A stretch of 48,680 nt of DNA from Chloroflexota bacterium (GTDB lineage: Bacteria > Chloroflexota > Anaerolineae > Anaerolineales > Villigracilaceae): NCBI GenBank assembly GCA_013152325.1, contig JAADGN010000001.1, forward strand, positions 1-48,680, written 5' to 3'. A model generated the notes under the pieces. It made no database searches, was not told the DNA's origin, and saw only the letters and a list, made by a program, of their open reading frames with translations. This document shows positions 24,578-33,013 of this stretch, piece by piece; position 1 is the first letter of the stretch; each line of letters begins with the position of its first letter. A program made the position numbers and the translations under genes.

Positions 24578-25546
24578 TCAGAGGCCTCGTTCGCCGCGGA
24601 CATAAGGGACGCCCAGCGCCGCCGGAGATCCCAGCCGCTTGCGCACAGCCTCGCGCGAGCCGATCACCAACACGATGATCGTGAAAGCATACGGCAACAT
24701 CTGGAGAAAGAAACCCCAGTAGGGATTGTAATAAAAAGGATTGCGCAGGCCAAAGAGCGTTAACGGCCCCTGGATGTCCAAAATGAGACGGCGCAGCGCG
24801 CCAAAGGCGTACGAACCGGCCGCCGCCCGAATCGGATCCCACTGTGCGAAGATGACCAGGCCGACCGCGATCCAGCCCTGCCCGGCGGTCGTCAATTCGC
24901 TGAACCAGCCGGGTGAAACAGCAAGGCTGATGGTTGCTCCGGCCAGGCCTGCCAGCATACCGCCGACGAAGACATACAGGTAACGCAGACGATACACGCT
25001 GATACCCAACGCGTCGGCTGCGGCAGGATACTCCCCCACCGCTCGCAGGTGCATGCCGGGACGCGTGCGGTTGATGTAATACCAGGCCAGCGGGGCGAAC
25101 AGATAACCAACGTAAACCAGCACGCTCTGGCTGGTGAAAAAGATTGGCCCCAAAACAGGGATCTTTGAAAGCAGCGGAATGGAGAACATCGGCAGCAACG
25201 ACACCGCGCCAGCCTTGCTCAATCCCTCGCCCAGCACCAGGCTGATACCCGTACCCAAAAAGGTCAACGCCAGGCCGCTGACAACCTGATCGGCCTGAAG
25301 GGTAATCACAATAAAAGCGTGAATTTGGCTGAGAAGCCCGGCGACGAACATTGCCACCAACACGCCCAGCCAGGGATTGCCCGTCGCCAGCGCCACACTG
25401 TATCCGCTCATCGCGCCGATCAACATCATCCCTTCTACACCCAGGTTGAGCACGCCGGAGCGTTCGGCAAAAAGCTCGCCAATCGTGGCAAAGAGTAATA
25501 CGGTTCCGCTGGCAACACCGGCTTGCAGGATAATAATTGGATCCAT
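24578..25546 (-). CDS. BMP-family nucleoside ABC transporter permease (second)
   Basis: A 322-residue permease of the RbsC-like fold (BPD_transp_2) with eight or more helices. GELFAERSGVLNLGVEGMMLIGAMSGY near residue 24 is the hallmark of the smaller BMP-type permease (NupC/YufQ type), and YINRTRPGMHLRAVGEYPAAADALGISVYRLRY is the cytoplasmic coupling loop. It should pair with the permease encoded just upstream, three bases away, to make the channel for a nucleoside or purine. Confidence 0.9.
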   Translation of the reverse strand: MDPIIILQAGVASGTVLLFATIGELFAERSGVLNLGVEGMMLIGAMSGYSVALATGNPWLGVLVAMFVAGLLSQIHAFIVITLQADQVVSGLALTFLGTGISLVLGEGLSKAGAVSLLPMFSIPLLSKIPVLGPIFFTSQSVLVYVGYLFAPLAWYYINRTRPGMHLRAVGEYPAAADALGISVYRLRYLYVFVGGMLAGLAGATISLAVSPGWFSELTTAGQGWIAVGLVIFAQWDPIRAAAGSYAFGALRRLILDIQGPLTLFGLRNPFYYNPYWGFFLQMLPYAFTIIVLVIGSREAVRKRLGSPAALGVPYVRGERGL

Positions 25547-25549
25547 GCT

Positions 25550-26686
25550 CTACGCCTCCACACCTGTGCGCACAATCCGAACCCGATAGCGCATCAAGAA
25601 ATCACTTGCAATGAGACAAACCAGGATGGTGCCCTGAATCATTTTGGGGACACCCGAAGGCTGAATCTCCCGTCCGGCCAGGATCAAAGCCCCGAACAAG
25701 ATCGAGACCAGGATCGTGGCAAAGGGATTCAGTTTCGCCAGCCAGGCCACGATGATGCCGGTAAAGCCGTATCCGGCCGCGATCGGAGAAGTTTGGAGGC
25801 GGTGTACCACGCCGGTCACCTCGGCCATACCGCCTAACCCGGCCAACGCACCCGAAAGCATCATAACCAGCACCGTATTGCGGGTGATGTTGATCCCGGC
25901 ATATTTTGCCGCACGCGGATTGTCGCCGATCAGACGAATTTCGTATCCCCAGCGACTTCGATAGACAATGAGCCACAAGACAATCGCGGCAGCAATGCCC
26001 AAGAACAATCCCATATGCGTGGTCAGGCCGCGAAAGAGCGGGATTTCCTTTGCGTAGTCGCTCAGGCGAGGCAGCCAGGCATTCTTGGGGAACTTGGGAC
26101 TCATCTGAAAGCCGCCTTCACTCCACACCCCGAAGATGAAAAAGTTGACCCACGAAACAGCGATATAGTTCATCATCAGGGTGCTGATGATCTCATTGAC
26201 GTTAAAGCGCGCTTTTAGATAACCGGGGACAAATCCCCACAGCGCGCCGGCAGCAATGCCAGCCAATGCCATGACCGGGATAAAAATCCAGGGGGACGTC
26301 TCCGGCGGCAGAACGGGCAGCAACACGACCGCGCTGGCCCCGAACGCGCCCATGATGAATTGTCCCTCCGCCCCGATATTCCACAACTTCATGCGGAAGG
26401 CAATCGAACACGCCAGACTGGTCAACAAAATAGGCGTGGCCTTGACGATGGTATCGGAAATGACGCCAATACCGCCAAAAGAGGCTTTGGCAATATGGAT
26501 ATAGGAGCGAAGAGGGTCCCCGCCAGCCAGGGAAATCAAGATGCCGCCAAGAAACAAGGCAACAACGATAGCCCCAAAAGAAATCGCAGCCGGATACCAG
26601 CGCGGCGGTTCATTCAGTCGCGGTTCCAAACGCACAGAAAAAGGAAAGCGCCTGCGTGGCTTCGGTAATACGGTCGGTTCAGACAT
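25550..26686 (-). CDS. BMP-family nucleoside ABC transporter permease (first)
   Basis: A 378-residue permease with a basic, Pro-rich N-terminus, then about nine helices. FRMKLWNIGAEGQFIMGAFGASAVV near residue 97 and YRSRWGYEIRLIGDNPRAAKYAGINITR are the signatures of the larger BMP-type permease (NupB/YufP type). The ATG overlaps the last codons of the ATPase gene by eight bases, showing coupling; a TTG eight codons earlier is possible but unneeded. Confidence 0.9.
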   Translation of the reverse strand: MSEPTVLPKPRRRFPFSVRLEPRLNEPPRWYPAAISFGAIVVALFLGGILISLAGGDPLRSYIHIAKASFGGIGVISDTIVKATPILLTSLACSIAFRMKLWNIGAEGQFIMGAFGASAVVLLPVLPPETSPWIFIPVMALAGIAAGALWGFVPGYLKARFNVNEIISTLMMNYIAVSWVNFFIFGVWSEGGFQMSPKFPKNAWLPRLSDYAKEIPLFRGLTTHMGLFLGIAAAIVLWLIVYRSRWGYEIRLIGDNPRAAKYAGINITRNTVLVMMLSGALAGLGGMAEVTGVVHRLQTSPIAAGYGFTGIIVAWLAKLNPFATILVSILFGALILAGREIQPSGVPKMIQGTILVCLIASDFLMRYRVRIVRTGVEA

Positions 26687-28280
26687 GAGCAGCGGCTCCT
26701 TCTCTTTCAATCTGTTCGAGCGGTGTACCGGTCATCATCAAGCCAATGGTCTCGATCAGCGATTCGGACGGTTCGCCCGATCCAACCTGCACTTCGCCCA
26801 TAATGCGGCCCTCGTAAATAACATAGACGCGATCGCTCAAGGCGAACAGCTCTTCCAACTCTTCAGAAATGAGCAGGGTGGCGGCGCCGGCTTCGCGCTG
26901 CGCCAACAACAAACGCTGCACGCCCTCGATGGCGCCCACGTCCAGACCGCGCGTCGGCTGGACGGCCACCAACAGGGAAGGCTGTCCGGAAATTTCACGC
27001 GCCAGGATCACCCGCTGCAAATTTCCGCCCGAAAGCAAACGCACCGGCGTCTCAACGCTGGGCACGACAATGTCATAGGCATCTTTGAGCCTCTTGGCGA
27101 ATTTGGTCGCGGCCAGCATGTTCAGCATCCCGTAGCGGGCAATCGGCGGTTTACGATACTGCTTCATGATGACGTTATCGGTCACGCTCAGGTTTGGCGC
27201 GGTCCCTACGTGGGTACGATCCTCGGGGACATGCGCCACGCCACGCTGGATACCAAACCGAGCGGAACGGTTGTTGATCGGCTCACCATTCAGGGTAATC
27301 TTCCCGGAAATACTTTTCCGCATCCCCGTAATGACCTGCGCCAACTCGCGCTGACCGTTGCCTGCCACCCCAGCCACTCCGACAATCTCGCCCGCACGCA
27401 CCTTGAGCGAAACGCCATTCAACGACGGCAGGCCTTTGTCGTTTTCAGCACAAACATCGATGACTTCCAAGACAACCTCACCCGGTTCCTGGGGCTTTTT
27501 GTCCACATGGAAGATTACTTCCCGCCCGACCATCTGCCGCGCCAATTCCTGGCGTGTGATCCGCCGGGTATCCAGGCCAGCAGCCGTAACCTTGCCTCGC
27601 CGCAACACAGTGGTGCGGTCCGAAATCGCCATGACCTCCTGCAATTTGTGACTGATGAAAATAATGGACTTGCCGTCCGCCACCATCGTCCGCAAAGTTT
27701 TGAACAGGTCCTTAATTTCTTGCGGCGCAAGGACAGCCGTCGGTTCGTCCATAATAAGCACGTCTGCCCCGCGATAGAGCATCTTCAAAATCTCCACGCG
27801 CTGCTGCTCACCCACTGACAATTGCCAGACGTGGGCCTGAGGATCCACCTTCAACCCAAAGCGCTCCCCCAACTCCGCAATCACGCGATCATACTCGTGC
27901 AAATTAAGCCGGAAACGGGGTTCGTCCAGACCGAGCAAAATATTCTCGGTGACGGTTTGGGAGGGTACCAACATGAAATGTTGATGGATCATCCCGATCC
28001 CAGCCTGAATGGCATCCCGCGGCGAAGAAAAAATGACCGGCCGTCCCTTGATGATGATCGTGCCCGCTTCCTGCCGATACAAACCGGCCAGCACATTCAT
28101 CAACGTGCTCTTCCCGGCCCCGTTTTCCCCCAACAAAGCATGAATCTCGCCGTGCCGCAGCTCGAAATCTACGTGATCATTTGCCAGCACCCCCGGAAAA
28201 CGTTTGACGATTCCTCGCATTTCGACAACAAGGTCATCAGTTTGTGAAGATTGGGATTTTGGGTTTTGTTCACTTGTCAT
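26679..28280 (-). CDS. BMP-family nucleoside ABC transporter ATPase (double domain)
   Basis: A 533-residue protein with two ATPase domains, as in NupA/YufO. Domain 1 has GENGAGKST near residue 54, MIHQHFMLVPSQTVTENI, signature LSVGEQQRVEIL and ADVLIMDEPTAVLAPQE. Domain 2 has GVAGNGQRELAQV, a degenerate Walker A, RFGIQRGVAHVPEDR, and LSGGNLQRVILAREI with QPTRGLDVGA. One strong and one degenerate ATP site is normal for this sugar/nucleoside type. It is the second gene of the transporter operon after the lipoprotein, separated from it by two hairpins. Confidence 0.92.
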   Translation of the reverse strand: MTSEQNPKSQSSQTDDLVVEMRGIVKRFPGVLANDHVDFELRHGEIHALLGENGAGKSTLMNVLAGLYRQEAGTIIIKGRPVIFSSPRDAIQAGIGMIHQHFMLVPSQTVTENILLGLDEPRFRLNLHEYDRVIAELGERFGLKVDPQAHVWQLSVGEQQRVEILKMLYRGADVLIMDEPTAVLAPQEIKDLFKTLRTMVADGKSIIFISHKLQEVMAISDRTTVLRRGKVTAAGLDTRRITRQELARQMVGREVIFHVDKKPQEPGEVVLEVIDVCAENDKGLPSLNGVSLKVRAGEIVGVAGVAGNGQRELAQVITGMRKSISGKITLNGEPINNRSARFGIQRGVAHVPEDRTHVGTAPNLSVTDNVIMKQYRKPPIARYGMLNMLAATKFAKRLKDAYDIVVPSVETPVRLLSGGNLQRVILAREISGQPSLLVAVQPTRGLDVGAIEGVQRLLLAQREAGAATLLISEELEELFALSDRVYVIYEGRIMGEVQVGSGEPSESLIETIGLMMTGTPLEQIEREGAAAHV

Positions 28281-28375
28281 AAGGCATCCTCGGGGTCATG
28301 GTTGCGAAAACAACTTCAGCAGATCGCCACTTGGCTTGCTCGACATTGAAAACTGTAAATGCTGTAATCTACTGA

Positions 28376-28426
28376 AATTGTCAATCGTGAATAGTCGCGA
28401 TGGATCCAAATTCACGATTGACAATT
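28376..28426. repeat. Perfect 17-bp inverted repeat between lipoprotein and ATPase genes
   Basis: AATTGTCAATCGTGAAT (28376-28392) and its exact complement (28410-28426) flank a 17-base spacer. It can form a stable stem-loop in the transporter mRNA. The arms lack a U tract, so termination is unlikely. Confidence 0.7.
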
Positions 28427-28445
28427 AACGACTGACTTAAGGGAA

Positions 28446-28475
28446 GGGGCAAACTCCAGAAACGGAGTTTGCCCC
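28446..28475 (-). terminator. GC-rich hairpin after the BMP lipoprotein gene
   Basis: A perfect 12-bp stem GGGGCAAACTCC/GGAGTTTGCCCC with a 6-base loop lies 14 bases past the lipoprotein stop. There is no U tract. In binding-protein-dependent transporters such hairpins often stabilise the upstream mRNA and give excess binding protein, which is my preferred reading. Confidence 0.6.
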
Positions 28476-28489
28476 CAAAAAGCATCGAA

Positions 28490-29698
28490 CTACTCAGTAG
28501 CAGGCAATTCAGCGGTGATGCCTTCAGCCCACCACTTCATACAATATTCACAACCCAGACCAAACTCGGGGAATGCATCCAGGTCAACCTGCTCCAGCGA
28601 TTTTCCTTCAGGAACAAGCAGGTTGCCCTGATTGTCGTAGATCGGGCCAGAGAAAACATCAAAGCGGGTAAACTCGCCAGCCAGCATCTTGGCCAGGATA
28701 TCGCGCACTTCCTGGATCACTTCTTCGGGCAGCTCGGCCACGCCGGAGGTCAACTCCTGGCCTTCCATGAAGCCATAGAGGCCCAGCGCGCCGGTATCGG
28801 CATCAAAGTAGTCCCAGCCGGGGGTATACGTACCTGCGATAACCTTCTCGGTAATGTCAGCATACACCGGTCCCCAAACCCAATAAGGTGCGGTGAGGCA
28901 AGCTTCTACTTTGCAGGAGCCGTACCAGTCATAGGTCACGCCCCACTTGCCTTTTTCCTGGGCTACGTCGGCGACGGCGGGAGTATCAGCGCCGGTGAAG
29001 ACGACCTGTGCGCCGGCGTCGAAGAGGGAGGCCGCGGCCTCTTTCTCCAGGATGGGATCGTGCCAGGTGTTGATCCAGCGCACGTCCATAGTGCACTCAG
29101 GGCAGGTTTTCTTCATGCCCAGAGCAATGGCATTGCCCAGACGCAGTTCTTCAGGAATGGGGAAAGTAGCCATATAACCCAGCTTGGGATTGCCGTCCAT
29201 TTTCGCGCGGGCGCCAGCCAGCATGCCGGCCAAGTACTTCATGTCTTCCATCGCGCCCATCAGGTTGCCAAAGTTCTCCATGTTGGATTTGATGCCCGTC
29301 AGGTGGATGTACATGATGTCAGGAAATTCGCCAGCGACGACTTCCATCGGATCCATATATCCAAAGGACGTACCGAAGATCATGTCAAAGCCCTTGCGGG
29401 AGAGGCTGCGGAACACCTGCTCGGAGTCGGCGCCTTCCGGCACGTTCTCGATATAGGCAACATGCACGTTAGGAACATTCTCTTCGATATAGAGCAAGCC
29501 CTCGTAGTGAGCCTGAGACCAGCCGCCGTCATCGTGCGGGCCAATCAGCACCATGGCGACATTGAATTTACCTTCTTCAATTTCGGGGATTTGAAGGCCG
29601 CCCACGGTTTCAGGCGCAGCTTCTTTCGGCCCGCAGGCTACCAGAACCATCATCAAGGCAGTTGCGAGTAAGACGATATTCAAAAATTTTTTACGCAT
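28490..29698 (-). CDS. BMP-family substrate-binding lipoprotein (nucleoside/purine)
   Basis: A 402-residue lipoprotein. Its signal peptide is MRKKFLNIVLLATALMMVLVAC with lipobox LVAC, acylated at Cys22. The mature protein is a periplasmic-binding-type fold of the BMP/PnrA (Med) family: VAMVLIGPHDDGGWSQAHYEG near residue 50, DMIFGTSFGYMDP near residue 109, MEDMKYLAGMLAGARAK near residue 152, and VFTGADTPAVADVAQEKGKWGVTYDW near residue 233. It binds a nucleoside or base outside the membrane and hands it to the permease pair. It is the first gene of the operon. The ATG follows AGGAGAAG. Confidence 0.92.
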   Translation of the reverse strand: MRKKFLNIVLLATALMMVLVACGPKEAAPETVGGLQIPEIEEGKFNVAMVLIGPHDDGGWSQAHYEGLLYIEENVPNVHVAYIENVPEGADSEQVFRSLSRKGFDMIFGTSFGYMDPMEVVAGEFPDIMYIHLTGIKSNMENFGNLMGAMEDMKYLAGMLAGARAKMDGNPKLGYMATFPIPEELRLGNAIALGMKKTCPECTMDVRWINTWHDPILEKEAAASLFDAGAQVVFTGADTPAVADVAQEKGKWGVTYDWYGSCKVEACLTAPYWVWGPVYADITEKVIAGTYTPGWDYFDADTGALGLYGFMEGQELTSGVAELPEEVIQEVRDILAKMLAGEFTRFDVFSGPIYDNQGNLLVPEGKSLEQVDLDAFPEFGLGCEYCMKWWAEGITAELPATE

Positions 29699-29868
29699 GG
29701 AAACTTCTCCTCATATGGAATCTACATAGGGGAACAGCAGAAAAACAGTAAGGGACAACGTGGGTGTTCGTTTGTGGGGATTACCGCCTCCTTTCCTCGC
29801 AGATCAGACACATTTTTGCTTATTGTAGCATGAATAGATAATAAGGCCTTTAAGAACAATGTCACATT
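29699..29868. other. Leader and promoter region of the transporter operon
   Basis: No gene. On the minus strand TACAAT occurs near 29825 with no clear -35. A partial match to the GntR operator (TGTCTGA half) lies near 29803-29810. I searched for a purine or PreQ1-type riboswitch core and saw none. Confidence 0.35.
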
Positions 29869-31858
29869 TTACGGCGAGCAGGCAAATTTTGCACGCATTG
29901 CTGCAATCGAAGTCTGTTTCTCAGTGCTGTCCTGTGTGGACACGTCTATCCGTTCCCACAAGCGGCAAAGTATGGGAGCAACGTAATCCGGCGAGACCCG
30001 ATACGATTGCACAGATAACTCCTGCGCTTGTTCCCAATCGCCAACGTGGGCATAGCCTTCGATAAAGACAAATCTCTCGCTCGGGTCGTTGGGGTAATCA
30101 TCCAGGGCAAAAGCCTGGTCGCCCAATTCGGCAACCTGCTCCCAATCACCCTGCTGACGGGCCAGGTCCGCCCGCTCGAAGTAGTAACACCAGCGGTGAG
30201 GCGGTTCGGGGGCGTAGATTTCGGGCATGCGCGGCAGGCCCTGGGTCAGGATGAGATCCGGACGCGACAAGGACGCAGCATCACGAATCAACGGATCCGA
30301 AATCAAACGGTTATCGGGGTCTATCTCCGGGTCCAGGACGTGCAAACAGCCCGGCGGCGAGAAGTACAAGACAACCGCCTGAGAAGTGTTGCCGTGAAAT
30401 TCGCCAGCCAGGAAATCATGCGAAACCGGTTGGTTCTCTTCCAAAGCAGGCAAACTGCCGCCCAAACGTGTGCTGGGATAAAAGAGCATGTAGTAAATGT
30501 GCTCCGAACGATTCTCCGGGGCATAGACCCAGTTAAGGGGCGCGCTGAGCGAGTTGTCTGCATAGAACTTGAGCGCGCCTTCGTTCAACAAAAGCAGCGT
30601 ATCCGGCTGCAAGGCCGGCATGCGCCAGGACATCTGCCAAAACAACGATTTCTGCACGTTCCAATCGCGGCGGTATTCATCCGTCCACAAAAACTGGCGT
30701 CCCGCCGACAGCGCGATCAGGAGAGCCAGCAAAATCACACGCAGGTTCGGGCGCGGGACCAACGCCAGCAACCCGGCCAGCATGAGCGCGCTCCCCAGCA
30801 TGAATGGCAGCGTAAAACGATTGCCCGGAAAGCCCAGGGAAACCGGCAAATCGATCAACCAAAAGGGCCATCCGGCCATCAGGCAGGCCAGCAGCCCGAG
30901 GGCAATCGTCCACAGCGCATCGTTCCGACGGGCTGCATCCTCCTCGTCCCGTGTCTTGAAGAGCGCGACAAGCGCCGCTGCCAGGACAAGCACAACGACG
31001 CCAACGTAAACCAGGATCGTACGCGTCCCCTGCAGGGCAAAGTCGGGCGGAGAAAAAGCCCGCCCCCAGGCTGCCGCGGTCACCGTCCACAGGCTCAGCA
31101 AGATCGTTTTCAACAAATACAACACCATCGAGCGGCTGTGCGCTGAACCCGGCGAGCAAATTGTATTCATACGTCTGGTTGTTGAAAAAGAACATCCGCC
31201 CGACGACTGCGGCCAGGAAAATGATCAGATAAGGGAACCAGGCCCAAACGACGCGCCGCAGCCGTTCTTTTCGGTCAGGGATATTCCGAAAGGCGATCCA
31301 GAGAATGAACGGGCGCAGTACGTCCAAAAAGAAGAAATATTCCCCCATCACAAGATTGCCGGCCGCGAACAGCATCCCCAGCAGGGTCAAAGCCCAGGCA
31401 GCGCGCGGTCTCTTGAGCGCCCAAAGCATGCACAGCAGGGAGAACAAGTAAACCGAAAGGGTTAGAAAATGATAGCCATATACAAACGAGACCGACTGTT
31501 GGTTGAAACCGGGGTAAACCAAAAAGAGCAGGCTGACAGCAAGCGCCATGCGCTTGCGCTGCGGCCATATCTGGCGCACCACCGCCCAGACAAGGAGGCC
31601 CGTCATCCAGCGCCAGAACAATGCCAAGACCTGCCAGGGAAGCGGCTGCTGCGGAAGGATACGCGTGAACACCTGGTAGACCAATCCCCAGGCAGGCCGG
31701 TTGGTGGAGAAGTAACGCGTCAGCGCATCCGGCCCCAGTTGGTAGCGAATCCAACTGATCGGCAAATCGTCCCAGTAGAACCCCAACTTTGGGATGAGCA
31801 GGCCATAGGCCAGCACAGATACGAGCAGGAGCAATGCAGCGGGGCGCAGGCGTTTCAT
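29869..31858 (-). pseudogene. Frameshifted polytopic membrane protein (GT-C-like) with C-terminal repeat-like domain
   Basis: Two overlapping frames make one protein. From ATG 31858 the first frame encodes a signal-like helix, GFYWDDLPISW (an acidic first-loop motif as in GT-C glycosyltransferases) and at least six helices up to about 31130. There it turns into Arg/Cys-rich nonsense, while the +1 frame continues with more helices (LYLLKTILLSLW, ILVYVGVVVLVLAAALVALF), a soluble domain and TPR-like WEQ-containing repeats ending at 29869. One base gained (or two lost) near 31128-31135 explains this. It may be a true lesion or a sequencing error. The 9-bp GGTC repeat tract lies just upstream. Confidence 0.75.
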
Positions 31859-31877
31859 GAAAAGCAGGTGTCCAATT

Positions 31878-31935
31878 GGTCTGATTGGTCCAAGCGGTCG
31901 GGTAATCTGGCTGGTCTTACCGGTCATCTGCGGCC
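31878..31935. repeat. 9-bp-period GGTC repeat tract
   Basis: GGTC (or a one-base variant) recurs at 31878, 31887, 31896, 31913, 31922 and 31932, that is every 9 bases with one double step and a final 10. It is a degenerate minisatellite between the carbamate kinase gene and the membrane-protein gene. A second tract of the same type lies at 39080-39167. Confidence 0.6.
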
Positions 31936-31968
31936 AATAAGACCAGCCAGGCAATTCAGGTTGTGAAA

Positions 31969-32916
31969 CTAGGGAACGATCCAGGTGCCGGTTTCGCCTT
32001 TCAGGGCGCGGCCGATATTTTCCGGATCGGTGATGAGGGCTTTTTTGCCGCCTTCCTTCAGGAATTTGACAATCGCCTTTACCTTGGGGAGCATGCTCCC
32101 CGGCGCAAAATGTCCTTCTTCCATGTATTGCTCAGCTTCGGCAACGGTCATTTCGTCCAGCCATCGTTGATCGGGTTTGTTGAAATTAATGGCCACCTTT
32201 TCAACTGCGGTGGAAATTAACAGCAGGTCGGCATCGATCAGTTTCGCCAGCAAACCGGAGGCAAAATCCTTGTCGATGACGGCTTCCACGCCGCGCAAAC
32301 TTCCATTCTCTTTTTCGACGACCGGGATTCCGCCGCCGCCAACCGCGACGACACTGAAACCCTTCCCGAGCAGCGTTCTAATCGCGTTCACCTCGACAAT
32401 ATCCTGCGGAATGGGCGAAGGCACGACCCGCCGCCAGCCGCGGCCGGCATCCTCGATAAAAGCATGGCCCTGCGCCATACGCTCACGCGCGGTCGCCTCG
32501 TCCAGGAAGGAGCCAACCGGTTTGGTCGGTTTCTGGAATGCCGGATCATCCGCGTCGACCCGCACCTGCGTGACGACCGTAACGGCCTCTTTTCCCATGC
32601 CGCGACGCTTGAACTCATTGTGCAGGGCTTTTTGCATCATATAACCAATCGCGCCCTGCGTATCCGCGCCGCAGTAATCCAGCGGAACGGGATGCAGTTC
32701 GTGGATGGACAGTTCCGAGCGGCGCAAGATAAAGCCAACCTGCGGCCCGTTGCCGTGTGTGACGACGACATCCCAACCGGTTTCGATCATGTCGGCAATG
32801 TGCTTCATGGTCTGCCTGACCGCGTCAAACTGATCGGGAATCGTCTTTTTGTTTTTGTCCACAATAAGCGCATTACCGCCCACAGCGACAACGGCTACCT
32901 TACGGTTTTCTGACAT
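31969..32916 (-). CDS. arcC: Carbamate kinase
   Basis: A 315-residue amino-acid-kinase-family enzyme catalysing carbamoyl phosphate + ADP to ATP + carbamate. It has VAVGGNAL near residue 11, VVTHGNGPQVG near residue 48, DYCGADTQGAIGYMMQ near residue 79, and VAVGGGGIPVV near residue 207. VIDKDFASGLLAKLIDADLLLISTAVEKVAINF carries the Lys/Asp catalytic set. GSMLPKVKA and TDPENIGRALKGETGTWI end the fold. It lies downstream of two carbamoyltransferase genes, so it would draw ATP from the carbamoyl phosphate they release. YqeA-type kinases play this part in urate-degrading clusters. Confidence 0.93.
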   Translation of the reverse strand: MSENRKVAVVAVGGNALIVDKNKKTIPDQFDAVRQTMKHIADMIETGWDVVVTHGNGPQVGFILRRSELSIHELHPVPLDYCGADTQGAIGYMMQKALHNEFKRRGMGKEAVTVVTQVRVDADDPAFQKPTKPVGSFLDEATARERMAQGHAFIEDAGRGWRRVVPSPIPQDIVEVNAIRTLLGKGFSVVAVGGGGIPVVEKENGSLRGVEAVIDKDFASGLLAKLIDADLLLISTAVEKVAINFNKPDQRWLDEMTVAEAEQYMEEGHFAPGSMLPKVKAIVKFLKEGGKKALITDPENIGRALKGETGTWIVP

Positions 32917-32933
32917 ATAAATCTCCTCAAGAA

Positions 32934-33000
32934 AAGTAACGAGTAAAAATCAATCAGAACCGAGTTGCAAGGCAGCTCGTTCCACATTTACCCGTTACTT
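32934..33000 (-). repeat. Nested inverted repeats between carbamoyltransferase and carbamate kinase
   Basis: Outer arms AAGTAACGAGTAAA (32934-32947) and TTTACCCGTTACTT (32987-33000) pair with one mismatch. Inside, CGAGTTGC-AAG-GCAGCTCG forms a second hairpin. Together they fill the gap between the two genes and could shape mRNA stability. Confidence 0.55.
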
Positions 33001-33013
33001 GTTTCTGTTTTTT

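Noticed and set aside
29801-29811. Fifth GntR operator at the BMP transporter promoter
   Set aside because: Only about 7 of 11 bases match TTGTCTGACAA and one arm is lost, so it is mentioned only as a half-site.
29699-29868. Purine-type riboswitch upstream of the nucleoside transporter
   Set aside because: The core pairing loops and conserved purine-riboswitch segments are not visible on the minus strand.
30677-31120. C-terminal part of the first frame of the membrane protein
   Set aside because: After the frameshift this frame becomes Arg/Cys/Gly-rich noise, while the other frame carries helices and repeats.
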